Assembly: GCA_964343365.1 (NCBI GenBank) | Contig: CAYFJI010000075.1 | Location: 1 to 9,163 of the forward strand | Direction of reading: 5' to 3' | DNA length: 9,163 bases | Source of the DNA: CAJXWH01 sp964343365 | GTDB taxonomy: Bacteria > Pseudomonadota > Gammaproteobacteria > Arenicellales > UBA868 | Shown: positions 1 through 6,749 of the stretch, piece after piece | Layout of the letters: every line of letters starts with the position of its first letter | How positions within the stretch are numbered: the stretch's first letter is position 1 | Notes under the pieces: generated by a model | What the model saw: only the letters and a program-made list of their open reading frames with translations | Told to the model about the DNA's origin: nothing | The model's database searches: none | Translations under genes and position numbers: made by a program

Positions 1-1
1 G

Positions 2-313
2 CGAGTTGCTCTCCTAAACCCGCAAAAAGTAGGGGCAGGGGTGACCGTCTTCGTCGCCATAAAAACTAATCAGCACAACCGCGATTGGCTCGATAATTTT
101 GCAACGTCTGTAGAAGATATGCCAGAGATACTAGATTTTTATCGTATGAGTGGCGAAATTGACTATCTTTTGCGAGTTGTAGTCCCTGACATTGCAGCGT
201 TCGATTCTTTCTACCAAAGACTAATAAATCGTGTGCCCCTTTCGGATGTGACCTCTAGTTTTGCTATGGAACAAATAAAACATACTACATCTCTTCCAAT
301 CCTAACAGATTAG
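2..313 (+). CDS. Lrp/AsnC-family transcriptional regulator, C-terminal part (5' end outside window)
   Basis: The open frame enters from the left edge, so only the last 103 residues are present. An internal GTG at 41 is not a credible start, because the family pattern already begins before it (RVALLNPQKVGAGVTVFV). What is visible is the RAM (regulation of amino-acid metabolism) domain, the alpha/beta sandwich that binds amino-acid effectors and builds dimers and octamers. It includes the conserved stretch SGEIDYLLRV and the closing pattern KHTTSLPI, close to the end of E. coli Lrp. The N-terminal winged-helix DNA-binding half, about 50-60 residues, should lie just left of the window. The gene ends 54 bases from the end of convergent cysE. 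Which amino acid it senses cannot be told. The family call is firm; orthology to lrp itself is not claimed. Confidence 0.9.
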   Translation, partial: RVALLNPQKVGAGVTVFVAIKTNQHNRDWLDNFATSVEDMPEILDFYRMSGEIDYLLRVVVPDIAAFDSFYQRLINRVPLSDVTSSFAMEQIKHTTSLPILTD

Positions 314-367
314 ATGCGACTTTCATAAAGAACCTTTATACTACTGAAAAATTTTGACGAATCTAAT

Positions 368-1174
368 TTAGACAACGAAAAATCCTTGATTCATTTCTAA
401 CGCTGGTTGTTCCTCACTACATCTACCCACAATTTGAGCTGGAACTCCTGCGACGGTACAACGTGGTGGTACATTATTAAGCACCATACTACCTGCGGCG
501 ACCTTGGCTCCCTCTCCAATTTCGACATTACCGAGGATTTTCGCTCCAGCACCGATTAATACTCCCGATCGAATCTTTGGGTGTCGATCTCCTGTTTCTT
601 TGCCAGTTCCACCTAGAGTCACCTCATGCAAAATTGAAACGTTATCATTTATAACAGCCGTTTCACCAATTACTAGTCCGGTTGCATGGTCTAACAAAAT
701 TCCTGCTCCTATTTGAGCCGCTGGGTGTATGTCAACCGAAAATACCTCACTAATACGGCTTTGCAAATAAAGTGCTAATTCGCCACGCCCACGAGTCCAA
801 AGATCGTGCGCTACACGAAATGCCTCTAAGGCATGGAAACCCTTGAAGTAAAGAAGTGGCATACAGTATTCGTCGCAGGCTGGATCTCTGTCTCTAAATG
901 CTTGTAAGTCGGATCTAACAAGATAACCAACTCCCGATGTAGAGTTCATCGATTCAATTAAAACATCATAGAGAAACTTTTCGGTCAACATTGGGGATCC
1001 AAGTTTCCTCGCCAATTGTAAAGCTAAACAATCTTCAAGTGAATCATGAACGTGTATAAGATCATTGAAGAAACTAGAAAGCAATGGTTCGCGATCCATT
1101 TTCAGCGATGTCTCATGGCGAATTGCTTCCCAAATTGGGTCGACTATCCTAGTTTTTTCGTTATTTTTTTGCAT
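368..1174 (-). CDS. cysE: Serine O-acetyltransferase (CysE)
   Basis: CysE transfers acetyl from acetyl-CoA to L-serine, giving O-acetylserine for cysteine synthesis in the cytoplasm. The 268-residue length fits (E. coli CysE 273). The N-terminal helical SATase domain spans about residues 8-140, followed by a left-handed beta-helix of hexapeptide repeats (about 148-250). The catalytic pair is recognisable: D148 in VDIHPAAQIG and H163 in LLDHATG, matching E. coli D143 and H158. The acetyl-CoA site pattern TLGGTGK and GDRHPKIR (about 186-202) is intact. The start is ATG with only a weak purine run upstream. The gene lies 46 bases downstream of the cupin gene on the same strand and may share its promoter. 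The C-terminal tail ends in FFVV instead of the usual terminal isoleucine that docks into CysK, so complex formation or regulation may differ. The identification is secure. Confidence 0.97.
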   Translation of the reverse strand: MQKNNEKTRIVDPIWEAIRHETSLKMDREPLLSSFFNDLIHVHDSLEDCLALQLARKLGSPMLTEKFLYDVLIESMNSTSGVGYLVRSDLQAFRDRDPACDEYCMPLLYFKGFHALEAFRVAHDLWTRGRGELALYLQSRISEVFSVDIHPAAQIGAGILLDHATGLVIGETAVINDNVSILHEVTLGGTGKETGDRHPKIRSGVLIGAGAKILGNVEIGEGAKVAAGSMVLNNVPPRCTVAGVPAQIVGRCSEEQPALEMNQGFFVV

Positions 1175-1220
1175 GTTTTAACTGCCCCGTTTTTCCTACC
1201 ACTACAAATATATTGTTTTC

Positions 1221-1583
1221 CTATACTTCCCTATTCACTAGTTCAAGCGAAAACGCTGGAACACATATTGCAATGTACTCGGCGCCTCCCACTGAAGGCG
1301 TGCTGTATCGAACCCATTCTCCTTTTCGCACTTCTACACCCTGTCCGGCTCTAATTTCGAGCTCGCCAGTTTCAGTTTCGACTTTTAACATCCCAGCTAT
1401 AACATACGTATACTCAACAAAATCTGGCCTCTGCCTAGGCTCTTTCCAACCTTCGGGACTTGTCATATGCGCAATACTAATATCAGAGCATTCATTATTT
1501 ACTCTACCAATTATCTCTCTGATTATTTTACCTTCAGTACCAGCAGCTTTTATGATCGTTGATTTATCTATCTTAACCGCCAT
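1221..1583 (-). CDS. Small single-domain cupin protein
   Basis: This is a 120-residue protein consisting almost entirely of one cupin beta-barrel (about residues 33-110). Family-like stretches are EYTYVIAGMLKVET, a turn at IRAGQGVEVRKGEW, and VRYSTPSVGGAEYIAICVPA. The length suits stand-alone cupins. The canonical metal ligands are not obvious: motif 1 has D54, E57 and Y58 where two His would be expected, and motif 2 has R92 where a His is usual. It may therefore be a binding or sensor protein, not an oxygenase or isomerase. The ATG start is supported by AAGGA 11 bases upstream, a rather long spacing. It is the first gene of a probable two-gene unit with cysE. Fold assignment is confident, but no substrate or reaction is assigned. 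Confidence 0.85.
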   Translation of the reverse strand: MAVKIDKSTIIKAAGTEGKIIREIIGRVNNECSDISIAHMTSPEGWKEPRQRPDFVEYTYVIAGMLKVETETGELEIRAGQGVEVRKGEWVRYSTPSVGGAEYIAICVPAFSLELVNREV

Positions 1584-1627
1584 TTTTTTATAAGTCCTTA
1601 TTATATAAAATCAATTTCTTAGATAGC

Positions 1628-1633
1628 ATTATA
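1628..1633 (-). promoter_or_regulatory. -10 box of a probable promoter for cupin-cysE
   Basis: On the minus strand the sequence reads TATAAT, a perfect sigma-70-type -10 hexamer. It predicts a start near 1621 and a 38-base leader before the cupin ATG that keeps its AAGGA ribosome site. The -35 region about 17 bases further upstream is poor (ATCAAA, three of six matches), so an activator may be needed. A second TATAAT at 1600-1605 would start transcription too close to the ribosome site and is less likely. Confidence 0.5.
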
Positions 1634-1712
1634 GTTTAGAAACGAAATTATTTGATTGGACATAATCACTAAATTCTTTAAAAATAGCTTTAAACAAAAT
1701 CGGATATGAAAA

Positions 1713-1728
1713 TGACCACTATTGGTCA
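1713..1728. promoter_or_regulatory. Inverted repeat TGACCA-CTAT-TGGTCA, possible operator
   Basis: Two perfect 6-base arms are separated by 4 bases, forming a 16-base dyad in the divergent gap between the cupin and the metalloprotease. It sits 59 bases upstream of the protease ATG and about 80 bases upstream of the cupin -10 box. There is no U-tract, so it is not a terminator; its size fits a dimeric regulator. The protease has no clear promoter of its own that I can defend, only a TATAAC at 1750-1755 without a well-spaced -35. The regulator is unknown. Confidence 0.4.
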
Positions 1729-1786
1729 GCATATTTAACTAATCGAAGCTATAACATACTAAAACTCAAGACAATTTGGGATAAAT

Positions 1787-2992
1787 ATGAACACTACTAA
1801 GGCCCGTTGCGCGGAAGATTTAAAACTCTACGAAACACTACTCAAGCACACTGAAATCCAGAAAGCTCGAACTCAAATTCAACGTGCTGAAAAAAACGAT
1901 GGTCGTCCTGGTATACGCCGTCATTTGCTAGCAACGTCAGTCCGACTTAGCCGACAAATATCTGCCCCGTTACACAAAATGCTAGATCAGTGCACGGAAA
2001 GACTTGAGATTGAATCACCATTGGAGCTATATGCTTACGCAAGCCCACAATTTAATGCGGCTTGCTTCAAGCCTGAAGATGGAAGGACCTTTTTAATGTT
2101 TTCATCTTCACTTCTCGAGGGCTTTTCTGACTCTGAATTACTATTTGTTGTTGGGCATGAATTAGGGCATCATCTTTACAAACATCATGAGATACCTATC
2201 GGGCATATAATGAAGAATAACAAAAAAATATCGCCCTCATTAATATTGGATCTTTTTGCATGGTCACGCTATGCAGAGGTCTCAGCTGATCGTGCCGGAG
2301 CCTTATGCTCAGACGATTTACAGAGCGTAGCTCAAGCATTATTTAAATTGGCATCAGGAATCACTGATCAAAGAATCGTTCAATTTGATCTTAATGAGTT
2401 TCTTAATCAAGTGGACGATATGGTAGCTTTTGACGATAACTCAGACTATGGTGTGCATAAACAAGACTGGTTCTTAACTCACCCATTCAGTCCGATTCGA
2501 GTGAAAGCTCTTAAACTTTTTTTTGAGTCTAATTTAATAAAATCGGATGGTATTGAAAAAAACAAACTAGAGGATTCTGTACGAAATATCATGGGATTGA
2601 TGGAACCGAATTATATGGAAGGTAAGACTGATGCAACACGTGCAATGCGTAACTTGTTTATTGCCGGTGCAGTTACAATTGCTCATATCCATCAAGGTGT
2701 TAGCGAAAAAGAACGTGAAGCCATGAAACGATTTGTTGATCCTCGATACACTCTAGAAAAACTTGACCCAGAACAACTGAAAGAAGCACTTCCCAAAAGG
2801 CTATCCGAAACACGAAAACGAGCTAGCCTAACTCAAAGAATGCATGTGGTTCGAGATCTATGTGTGATAGTTCAGGCAGAAAAACCGATAGCCAATGAAG
2901 AATTAGAGCTTCTGACTAAAATTTCGACCGAATTGGAGCTCGATTCTGAATTTGTAACACAGTGTCTTGAGATCTCAACAGATCTTGATTAG
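1787..2992 (+). CDS. Soluble M48-type zinc metalloprotease with C-terminal TerB/DjlA-like domain
   Basis: The 401-residue protein has the M48 peptidase core at about residues 40-245. The zinc-binding HEXXH lies in VVGHELGHHLYKHH (H124, E125, H128). The third ligand is probably E164 in RYAEVSADRAG, and the family element THPFSPIRVKAL begins at 231. No signal peptide or membrane helix is visible, unlike HtpX, so it is probably cytoplasmic. Residues about 287-396 form a helical tail that resembles the TerB/DjlA fold: a hydrophobic helix FIAGAVTIAHIHQGVSEKER, then a second helix pair around 348-395 with the acidic pattern IANEEL. The ATG has a weak GGGA ribosome site about 5 bases upstream. The gene is divergent from the cupin and convergent with the LysR gene, so it is probably transcribed alone. 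The protease assignment is firm; the TerB-like call is from pattern resemblance only. Its substrate is unknown. Confidence 0.87.
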   Translation: MNTTKARCAEDLKLYETLLKHTEIQKARTQIQRAEKNDGRPGIRRHLLATSVRLSRQISAPLHKMLDQCTERLEIESPLELYAYASPQFNAACFKPEDGRTFLMFSSSLLEGFSDSELLFVVGHELGHHLYKHHEIPIGHIMKNNKKISPSLILDLFAWSRYAEVSADRAGALCSDDLQSVAQALFKLASGITDQRIVQFDLNEFLNQVDDMVAFDDNSDYGVHKQDWFLTHPFSPIRVKALKLFFESNLIKSDGIEKNKLEDSVRNIMGLMEPNYMEGKTDATRAMRNLFIAGAVTIAHIHQGVSEKEREAMKRFVDPRYTLEKLDPEQLKEALPKRLSETRKRASLTQRMHVVRDLCVIVQAEKPIANEELELLTKISTELELDSEFVTQCLEISTDLD

Positions 2993-3033
2993 ATATTACA
3001 GATGGTCAAAAAATAGTATTTCATTGATCTCTA

Positions 3034-3957
3034 CTAATCTACCAACTCATTATTTTGTTTGGCCTCTGCGACTAACCACTCCCAAAATGCCTTAACCCGT
3101 GGTTCCTTGGCCTTTTGATCGCTAGTAACACAGTAGTATCCGTAAGTTCCCGGATACTTGACATCAAACAAACGAACTAAACGTCCTTGGGAAACTAGCT
3201 CATCAGCCATTAGACTCACTGCAAGTGCTACTCCCTGCTGTTGAAGAACAGCTTGAATAGTGAAGTTAGGAGAACTGAAGCGAGGACCATTTTCAGAATC
3301 AATACCACTAACATTAGCTGCACTTAACCATTTTTCCCATCGTGGCCAATCTGGATCATAAAAATTGGGATCAAAATGAATAAGGGTTTGCCAGCGCAGA
3401 TCCTTTGGTACATTAAGTGGACGCTTCCCCTCAAGCAATTCTGGGCTACAAATAGGAAAAACACTTTGCTCCATCAGCCGATGTGCTCGCAACCCTGGAT
3501 ACCGTCCACGGCCAAAACGAATAGTCAGATCGGTTTCGGGTCCCTCAAGCTCAGAAATGTTTTGCAATGGATCAAGCCGAATTTGTACTTCAGGATGAAG
3601 CACAGAAAACTCAGATATTCTAGGAACCAACCATTTCGCACCAAAGATTGGCGGCGCACTAATCAAAAGTGGCTCATTTTCAACACTAGATTTAACACGT
3701 TCAATAGCGACAGTTATATAGTCAAATCCCTTTCTCAACTCTGGCATACAGGCCTGACCAGCAAGAGTTAATGTTAGCCTGCGGTTTTTCCTTTCAAATA
3801 ACTTGACACCAAGAAAGGACTCAAGAGCCTTAATTTGATGACTAACTGCCGCAGGTGTGACATTTAATTCCTCAGCAGCGTTTGTAATGCTCATATGACG
3901 ACCGGTGCACTCAAAGGCTTTCAATGCGTTCAACGGCGGCATCGAGATCGGTCTCAT
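3034..3957 (-). CDS. GcvA-like LysR-family transcriptional regulator
   Basis: With the start at the ATG of MRPISMPPLNALKAFE the protein has 307 residues, near E. coli GcvA (305), whose N-terminus also reads PPLNAL a few residues in. The frame stays open upstream to a TTG at 4029, with further ATGs at 3999 and 3963. None has a convincing ribosome site, so homology decided the start. The winged HTH spans about residues 22-46 (ITNAAEELNVTPAAVSHQIK), followed by the linker helix. The effector-binding domain runs from about 95 to 295, with GcvA-like landmarks GAKWLVPRISEF, RFGRGRYPGLRAHRL, PICSPELL and LQQQGVALA. It is expected to be a DNA-binding regulator acting on a divergent or nearby target. 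The facing gap holds the candidate small RNA, not a protein gene, and its target is unknown. A TTGACT at 4110-4115 on its strand could be a -35, but no good -10 follows. Confidence 0.92.
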   Translation of the reverse strand: MRPISMPPLNALKAFECTGRHMSITNAAEELNVTPAAVSHQIKALESFLGVKLFERKNRRLTLTLAGQACMPELRKGFDYITVAIERVKSSVENEPLLISAPPIFGAKWLVPRISEFSVLHPEVQIRLDPLQNISELEGPETDLTIRFGRGRYPGLRAHRLMEQSVFPICSPELLEGKRPLNVPKDLRWQTLIHFDPNFYDPDWPRWEKWLSAANVSGIDSENGPRFSSPNFTIQAVLQQQGVALAVSLMADELVSQGRLVRLFDVKYPGTYGYYCVTSDQKAKEPRVKAFWEWLVAEAKQNNELVD

Positions 3958-4159
3958 TGCCATCAAATAATCTAAACTTTCATCAATAAATACACTCATT
4001 AATCTAGCAAAAATACTTTTTACCTGCAAGGGAAATGAAAAAAATTAGCTTAATAATCAATTAGTTTAATAAAAATTTTTGTGATTTAAAATTACATATC
4101 AATCTATCAAGTCAACTTAATGTATGAGAATATCTAATGTATTCTTTAGAAATTATGGG

Positions 4160-4188
4160 TTGTAGGAATCATGCTTGACTTGGATAAT
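4160..4188 (+). promoter_or_regulatory. Candidate promoter of a small RNA
   Basis: GATAAT at 4183-4188 matches five of six -10 consensus bases. TTGTAG at 4160-4165 is a weak -35 (three of six) at the ideal 17-base spacing. Transcription would start near 4195, just before the left arm of the hairpin described for the RNA. An alternative is a heat-shock-like pair, CTTGAC at 4174-4179 and CCATCA at 4194-4199, which would start the RNA about 10 bases later. The assignment rests on motif spacing alone. Confidence 0.4.
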
Positions 4189-4194
4189 CTCGGC

Positions 4195-4267
4195 CATCAT
4201 CGCATGCTTCTTATCCTCCTTAAGTGTGTGATTTTCATTAAACCCCGCACCATGCGGGGTTTTTTTT
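4195..4267 (+). ncRNA. Candidate small regulatory RNA with an anti-Shine-Dalgarno hairpin loop
   Basis: The roughly 360-base gap between the LysR gene and the HAD phosphatase contains no credible protein gene, yet ends in a strong + strand terminator. Directly before it, ATCGCAT (4199-4205) pairs with GTGTGAT (4226-4232), using two G-U pairs. Within that, CTTA (4210-4213) pairs with TAAG (4221-4224). The 7-base loop (4214-4220) is then UCCUCCU, complementary to ribosome binding sites. With the -10 box at 4183-4188 the RNA would be about 73 bases: one hairpin, a short A/U-rich single-stranded stretch (4233-4239) and the terminator. Known alphaproteobacterial sRNAs (rhizobial alpha-r14/NfeR1, Rhodobacter CcsR and cuckoo RNAs) show CCUCC-type loops; homology to these is not claimed. 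The next + strand region holds only antisense genes, so it is not a leader of a downstream gene. The structure was folded by eye. Confidence 0.5.
4240..4267 (+). terminator. Strong intrinsic terminator
   Basis: The arm AACCCCGCA pairs with TGCGGGGTT around a CCA loop (one more A-T pair is possible at the base). The hairpin runs straight into eight T residues at 4260-4267. The orientation clearly favours + strand transcripts, although the nearest upstream gene on that strand is the metalloprotease, over 1.2 kb away beyond the LysR gene. The minus strand has only a short T run after the hairpin, so it may also weakly end the HAD phosphatase transcript, whose stop codon lies about 50 bases away. 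Confidence 0.9.
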
Positions 4268-4318
4268 AGGGTTAGCTAGTCCGACTTATATCACACATCA
4301 TTAGAAACTTAGCCTTAT

Positions 4319-4957
4319 TTAAAGTAGTAATTCCTTGATTTCACTGGGAGTTTCAACTAAGTAATTCGCGCCTTCGTCCTCAAGCTCACTTCGTGATCCA
4401 TATCCCCAAAGAACTCCGATCGACTGAATTTTATTTTGGCTTGCAGCCTGTATATCAATGAAACGATCACCAATCATTATTGCATTAGATCCCACAGTAC
4501 CGTTGTTAAGTAGGCTTTTTAATTGTTGATGTTTGGCTATACCAACATCCCCACCACTAATAAAGTCAAACAGTTGATCTAGATCAAACATGTTTAGAAT
4601 CTTCCTAGCTATATCTGCAGGCTTGGACGTACAAATAAAAAGCCTATAGTCAGGTTTTGACTGCAAGAAACTTAATAATGACTTGATTTCCGGGTAGAGA
4701 GTATTTTTTGAATAACCAATTTCCCAGAAATGCTTCCGATATTTGTCCACTAAATTATCGAGAACAGGTTTTTCTAGATCTCCACAGAATCGAGCATACA
4801 TCTCGTCAAGGGGTAATCCTATAAGTTTTCCAATATCGTCATCAGAAATGGTTTTGAAGTTATGGCTATTTAAAGCCCAATTGATCGATTCCGCCATGCC
4901 AATCTTAGGATCACTAATTGTCCCATCTAAATCGAATACGAAATCAATATCAGGCAT
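4319..4957 (-). CDS. HAD-superfamily hydrolase, phosphoglycolate phosphatase-like
   Basis: A 212-residue cytoplasmic phosphatase of the HAD subfamily with an N-terminal helical cap. Motif I is DFVFDLDGT (nucleophile D9, acid/base D11), motif II is FICTSK (T110), motif III probably K142 in GIAKHQ, and motif IV is IMIGDRFID (D164, D168). All four motifs are present, so it should be active, with a small phosphorylated metabolite as the likely substrate. The cap lies at about residues 14-85. The frame is open to a TTG at 4975, but the ATG at 4957 puts the DxD motif at the usual distance from the N-terminus; neither start has a strong ribosome site. It follows the PLP enzyme on the same strand after 71 bases with no terminator visible between them, so they may be co-transcribed. 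The exact substrate (phosphoglycolate or another) cannot be told. Confidence 0.88.
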   Translation of the reverse strand: MPDIDFVFDLDGTISDPKIGMAESINWALNSHNFKTISDDDIGKLIGLPLDEMYARFCGDLEKPVLDNLVDKYRKHFWEIGYSKNTLYPEIKSLLSFLQSKPDYRLFICTSKPADIARKILNMFDLDQLFDFISGGDVGIAKHQQLKSLLNNGTVGSNAIMIGDRFIDIQAASQNKIQSIGVLWGYGSRSELEDEGANYLVETPSEIKELLL

Positions 4958-5028
4958 ATTTAATAAATTTTTCAAGAAAAATAACGTCCAATTATTCTCT
5001 AACTCACTTAGGAGGCTACCAAAACATT

Positions 5029-6510
5029 TTAGTTACTAATTCCAACTTGACAATTGAACTCACTAATACACTGATCCCAAATAGGGATAATTTCGTGCAT
5101 AGATTCCCAGAATTTTTTTGTTCTCCGAGCCTCAAAATCTTCAAGATTCAGGCCCTGCTGTTCAACCCAAGTAAAATAGCCCAAATTGAAGATTCGATTG
5201 CGTCCTATATTATCAAGCTTTTCAATATGATTCGGACTTGCATTAATTAGACTTGCTTCAATAATTTTTTCAACGTCCTTCTTGTTGAATCCGTTGGGAT
5301 ACGCTGAAACTCTAAATTGCTCTTTTTCGCTAATGTATAGTTCTGCGCCATCCGTAGCCACGGACATTATTATGTCCTCTGACCCTAGATTTAGTTCTTT
5401 AGCGGTTTTAATAGACGCCAGCATATTAGCAATTGATGAGAATCCCAAATGTTGCAACTGATCGACAAATTCGATGTCTAGGCCCAATTCATCTCGCAAG
5501 TAATCTTTTCCTACTCGACTATTAAAAACAAGATTTAGGCTATCCGTTGCTCGATCACTAATTGCTGTAACTAAATCAGTATTCATCACATTGTGGATTA
5601 GAGGAATATGTTTGTCTCCAATTCCTTGAATGTTGTGTTCTCCATAACCATTGTATAGCATCGTTGGGCACTCAAGTGCTTCGACTGCTACTATTGAACT
5701 GTCATATTTCTCCTTTAACCAATCGCCAGCGCCAAGGGTTCCAGAGGAACCGGATGCGGCTACAAATGCGGCTAATCGCAACTTCGAGTTTCCTTGGGAC
5801 AACTTCAAAAAAACATCTTCTAATGCAATGCCACTGACATAGTAGTGAACAATATGATTTGAAAACTCAGAAAACTGGTTAACAATAACATTGCGCTCGT
5901 CTCTAGCTAAAATTCGGCATGCATCATAAACCTCTTTTACATTGCTCTCGGATCCTGGTGTTCGAACAATGTCTTCAGGTTCCACTACCCATCGTTCTAG
6001 CCAATCAAAACGTTCCTGACTCATGTTCTCTGGAAGCACCGCAACACCGCGACAGTGCAATAAACGGGAAATTGCAACTCCACCGCGAGCATAATTTCCA
6101 GTAGACGGCCAGACAGCTCTTTGCTGAGTTGGATCAAATCTTCCACTTACAATTCGATGTACAAGGCAAGCGTAAGCCGCCAAAACCTTATGAGCATCGA
6201 TCATCGGGAAACGATTCCCTAGGATCATCACAATACGAGCGTCAACTCCTGTCAAGTCGCTGGGTAACTCGATATATTCCGGGATTGACGCTTGAACGGA
6301 TTTGTTCCACATATTGTACCAATGAACTCGAAAGAGATTTAGAGGATTCGCGTCATTTTTCTTTATGGCTTGAAGTGTATTTTTAATATCCAGCGGGATT
6401 TCTTCAGGGAAAGCCAACTGTTTAAAAGTTGGCAGTACTATACGTTTTTCGCGACATCTTCGAACTGAATTCTTGTAACTTTTTATATCTACTATTTCGC
6501 TAGAAAACAT
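5029..6510 (-). CDS. Fold-type II PLP-dependent enzyme, cysteine synthase-related, function unknown
   Basis: This 493-residue protein has the hallmarks of the tryptophan synthase beta/cysteine synthase superfamily. The likely Schiff-base lysine is K108 in MIDAHKVLAAYACL. The cofactor-ring Asn motif is WPSTGNYARGG (N139), the phosphate-binding loop is ASGSSGTLGAGD (about 252-263), and NIQGIGDKHIPL (about 293-304) resembles the CysK stretch QGIGAGFIP. It is much longer than CysK (about 320), with around 100 residues before the lysine and a C-terminal extension containing IFNLGYFTWVEQQG. It is therefore a distinct family, and cysteine synthesis should not be assumed; a lyase or beta-replacement activity on an amino acid is plausible. 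The frame extends to a TTG at 6522, but the ATG at 6510 is preferred; the ribosome site is weak (GAG). It lies between an ABC importer and a HAD phosphatase on the same strand, suggesting a catabolic role for an imported compound. Confidence 0.82.
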   Translation of the reverse strand: MFSSEIVDIKSYKNSVRRCREKRIVLPTFKQLAFPEEIPLDIKNTLQAIKKNDANPLNLFRVHWYNMWNKSVQASIPEYIELPSDLTGVDARIVMILGNRFPMIDAHKVLAAYACLVHRIVSGRFDPTQQRAVWPSTGNYARGGVAISRLLHCRGVAVLPENMSQERFDWLERWVVEPEDIVRTPGSESNVKEVYDACRILARDERNVIVNQFSEFSNHIVHYYVSGIALEDVFLKLSQGNSKLRLAAFVAASGSSGTLGAGDWLKEKYDSSIVAVEALECPTMLYNGYGEHNIQGIGDKHIPLIHNVMNTDLVTAISDRATDSLNLVFNSRVGKDYLRDELGLDIEFVDQLQHLGFSSIANMLASIKTAKELNLGSEDIIMSVATDGAELYISEKEQFRVSAYPNGFNKKDVEKIIEASLINASPNHIEKLDNIGRNRIFNLGYFTWVEQQGLNLEDFEARRTKKFWESMHEIIPIWDQCISEFNCQVGISN

Positions 6511-6647
6511 AGAATTGCTCAAAGCATAATTTTATTTAGATTAATTTTTTAGACCTTATGATTGCATAATAAAATTTCATCTGGGTCAGATTCCATTTAT
6601 AAATTAATACAACTTTTTTAAAGCTATCTCTTCAAGTCTGATAAATT

Positions 6648-6677
6648 TTTATATTGATAACGATAACCAACAACCAA
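6648..6677 (-). promoter_or_regulatory. Weak candidate promoter upstream of the PLP enzyme
   Basis: In the 239-base gap between the permease and the PLP enzyme, the minus strand reads TTGGTT (6672-6677), 18 bases, then TATAAA (6648-6653). Start would be near 6641, leaving a leader of about 130 bases. The -35 is poor. Between the boxes is a direct repeat, GATAAC twice in tandem on the + strand (6656-6667), which might bind a regulator. I see no terminator, small gene or structured RNA in the rest of this gap, so read-through from the permeases is also possible. Confidence 0.25.
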
Positions 6678-6749
6678 TTATATGATAGCTCTCTTCATTA
6701 AAATTCATACGCCCCTCACATTAATTTTGTCATCTACAATATCTTTTTG

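Noticed and set aside
325..339. Hairpin ATAAAG-AAC-CTTTAT between the convergent regulator and cysE.
   Set aside because: The stem is short and AT-rich and has no T run on either strand, so it is too weak to call a terminator.
3376..3771. Open + strand frame of 131 codons inside the LysR gene, and similar antisense frames inside cysE, the PLP enzyme and the permeases.
   Set aside because: Each lies wholly or mainly antisense to a gene with clear family motifs, shows no recognisable domain and has an atypical composition.
3958..4029. Longer N-terminus for the LysR regulator from a TTG at 4029 or ATGs at 3999 and 3963.
   Set aside because: The extra residues do not resemble the family, and no ribosome site supports them. 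The ATG at 3957 gives the expected N-terminus and length.
4171..4269. A 32-codon + strand frame with an AGGA in front, containing clustered Leu/Ile codons and ending at the terminator; looks like an attenuation leader peptide.
   Set aside because: No biosynthetic or any other + strand gene lies downstream for it to control, and the ribosome site is only 3 bases from the ATG. The hairpin plus terminator is better explained as a small RNA, though a dual-function RNA is not excluded.
5008..5015. TTAGGAGG on the + strand, a perfect ribosome-site look-alike between the PLP enzyme and the phosphatase.
   Set aside because: No start codon follows at a usable distance, and the only open frame nearby runs antisense to the phosphatase. 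On the minus strand it reads CCTCCTAA without a hairpin around it.
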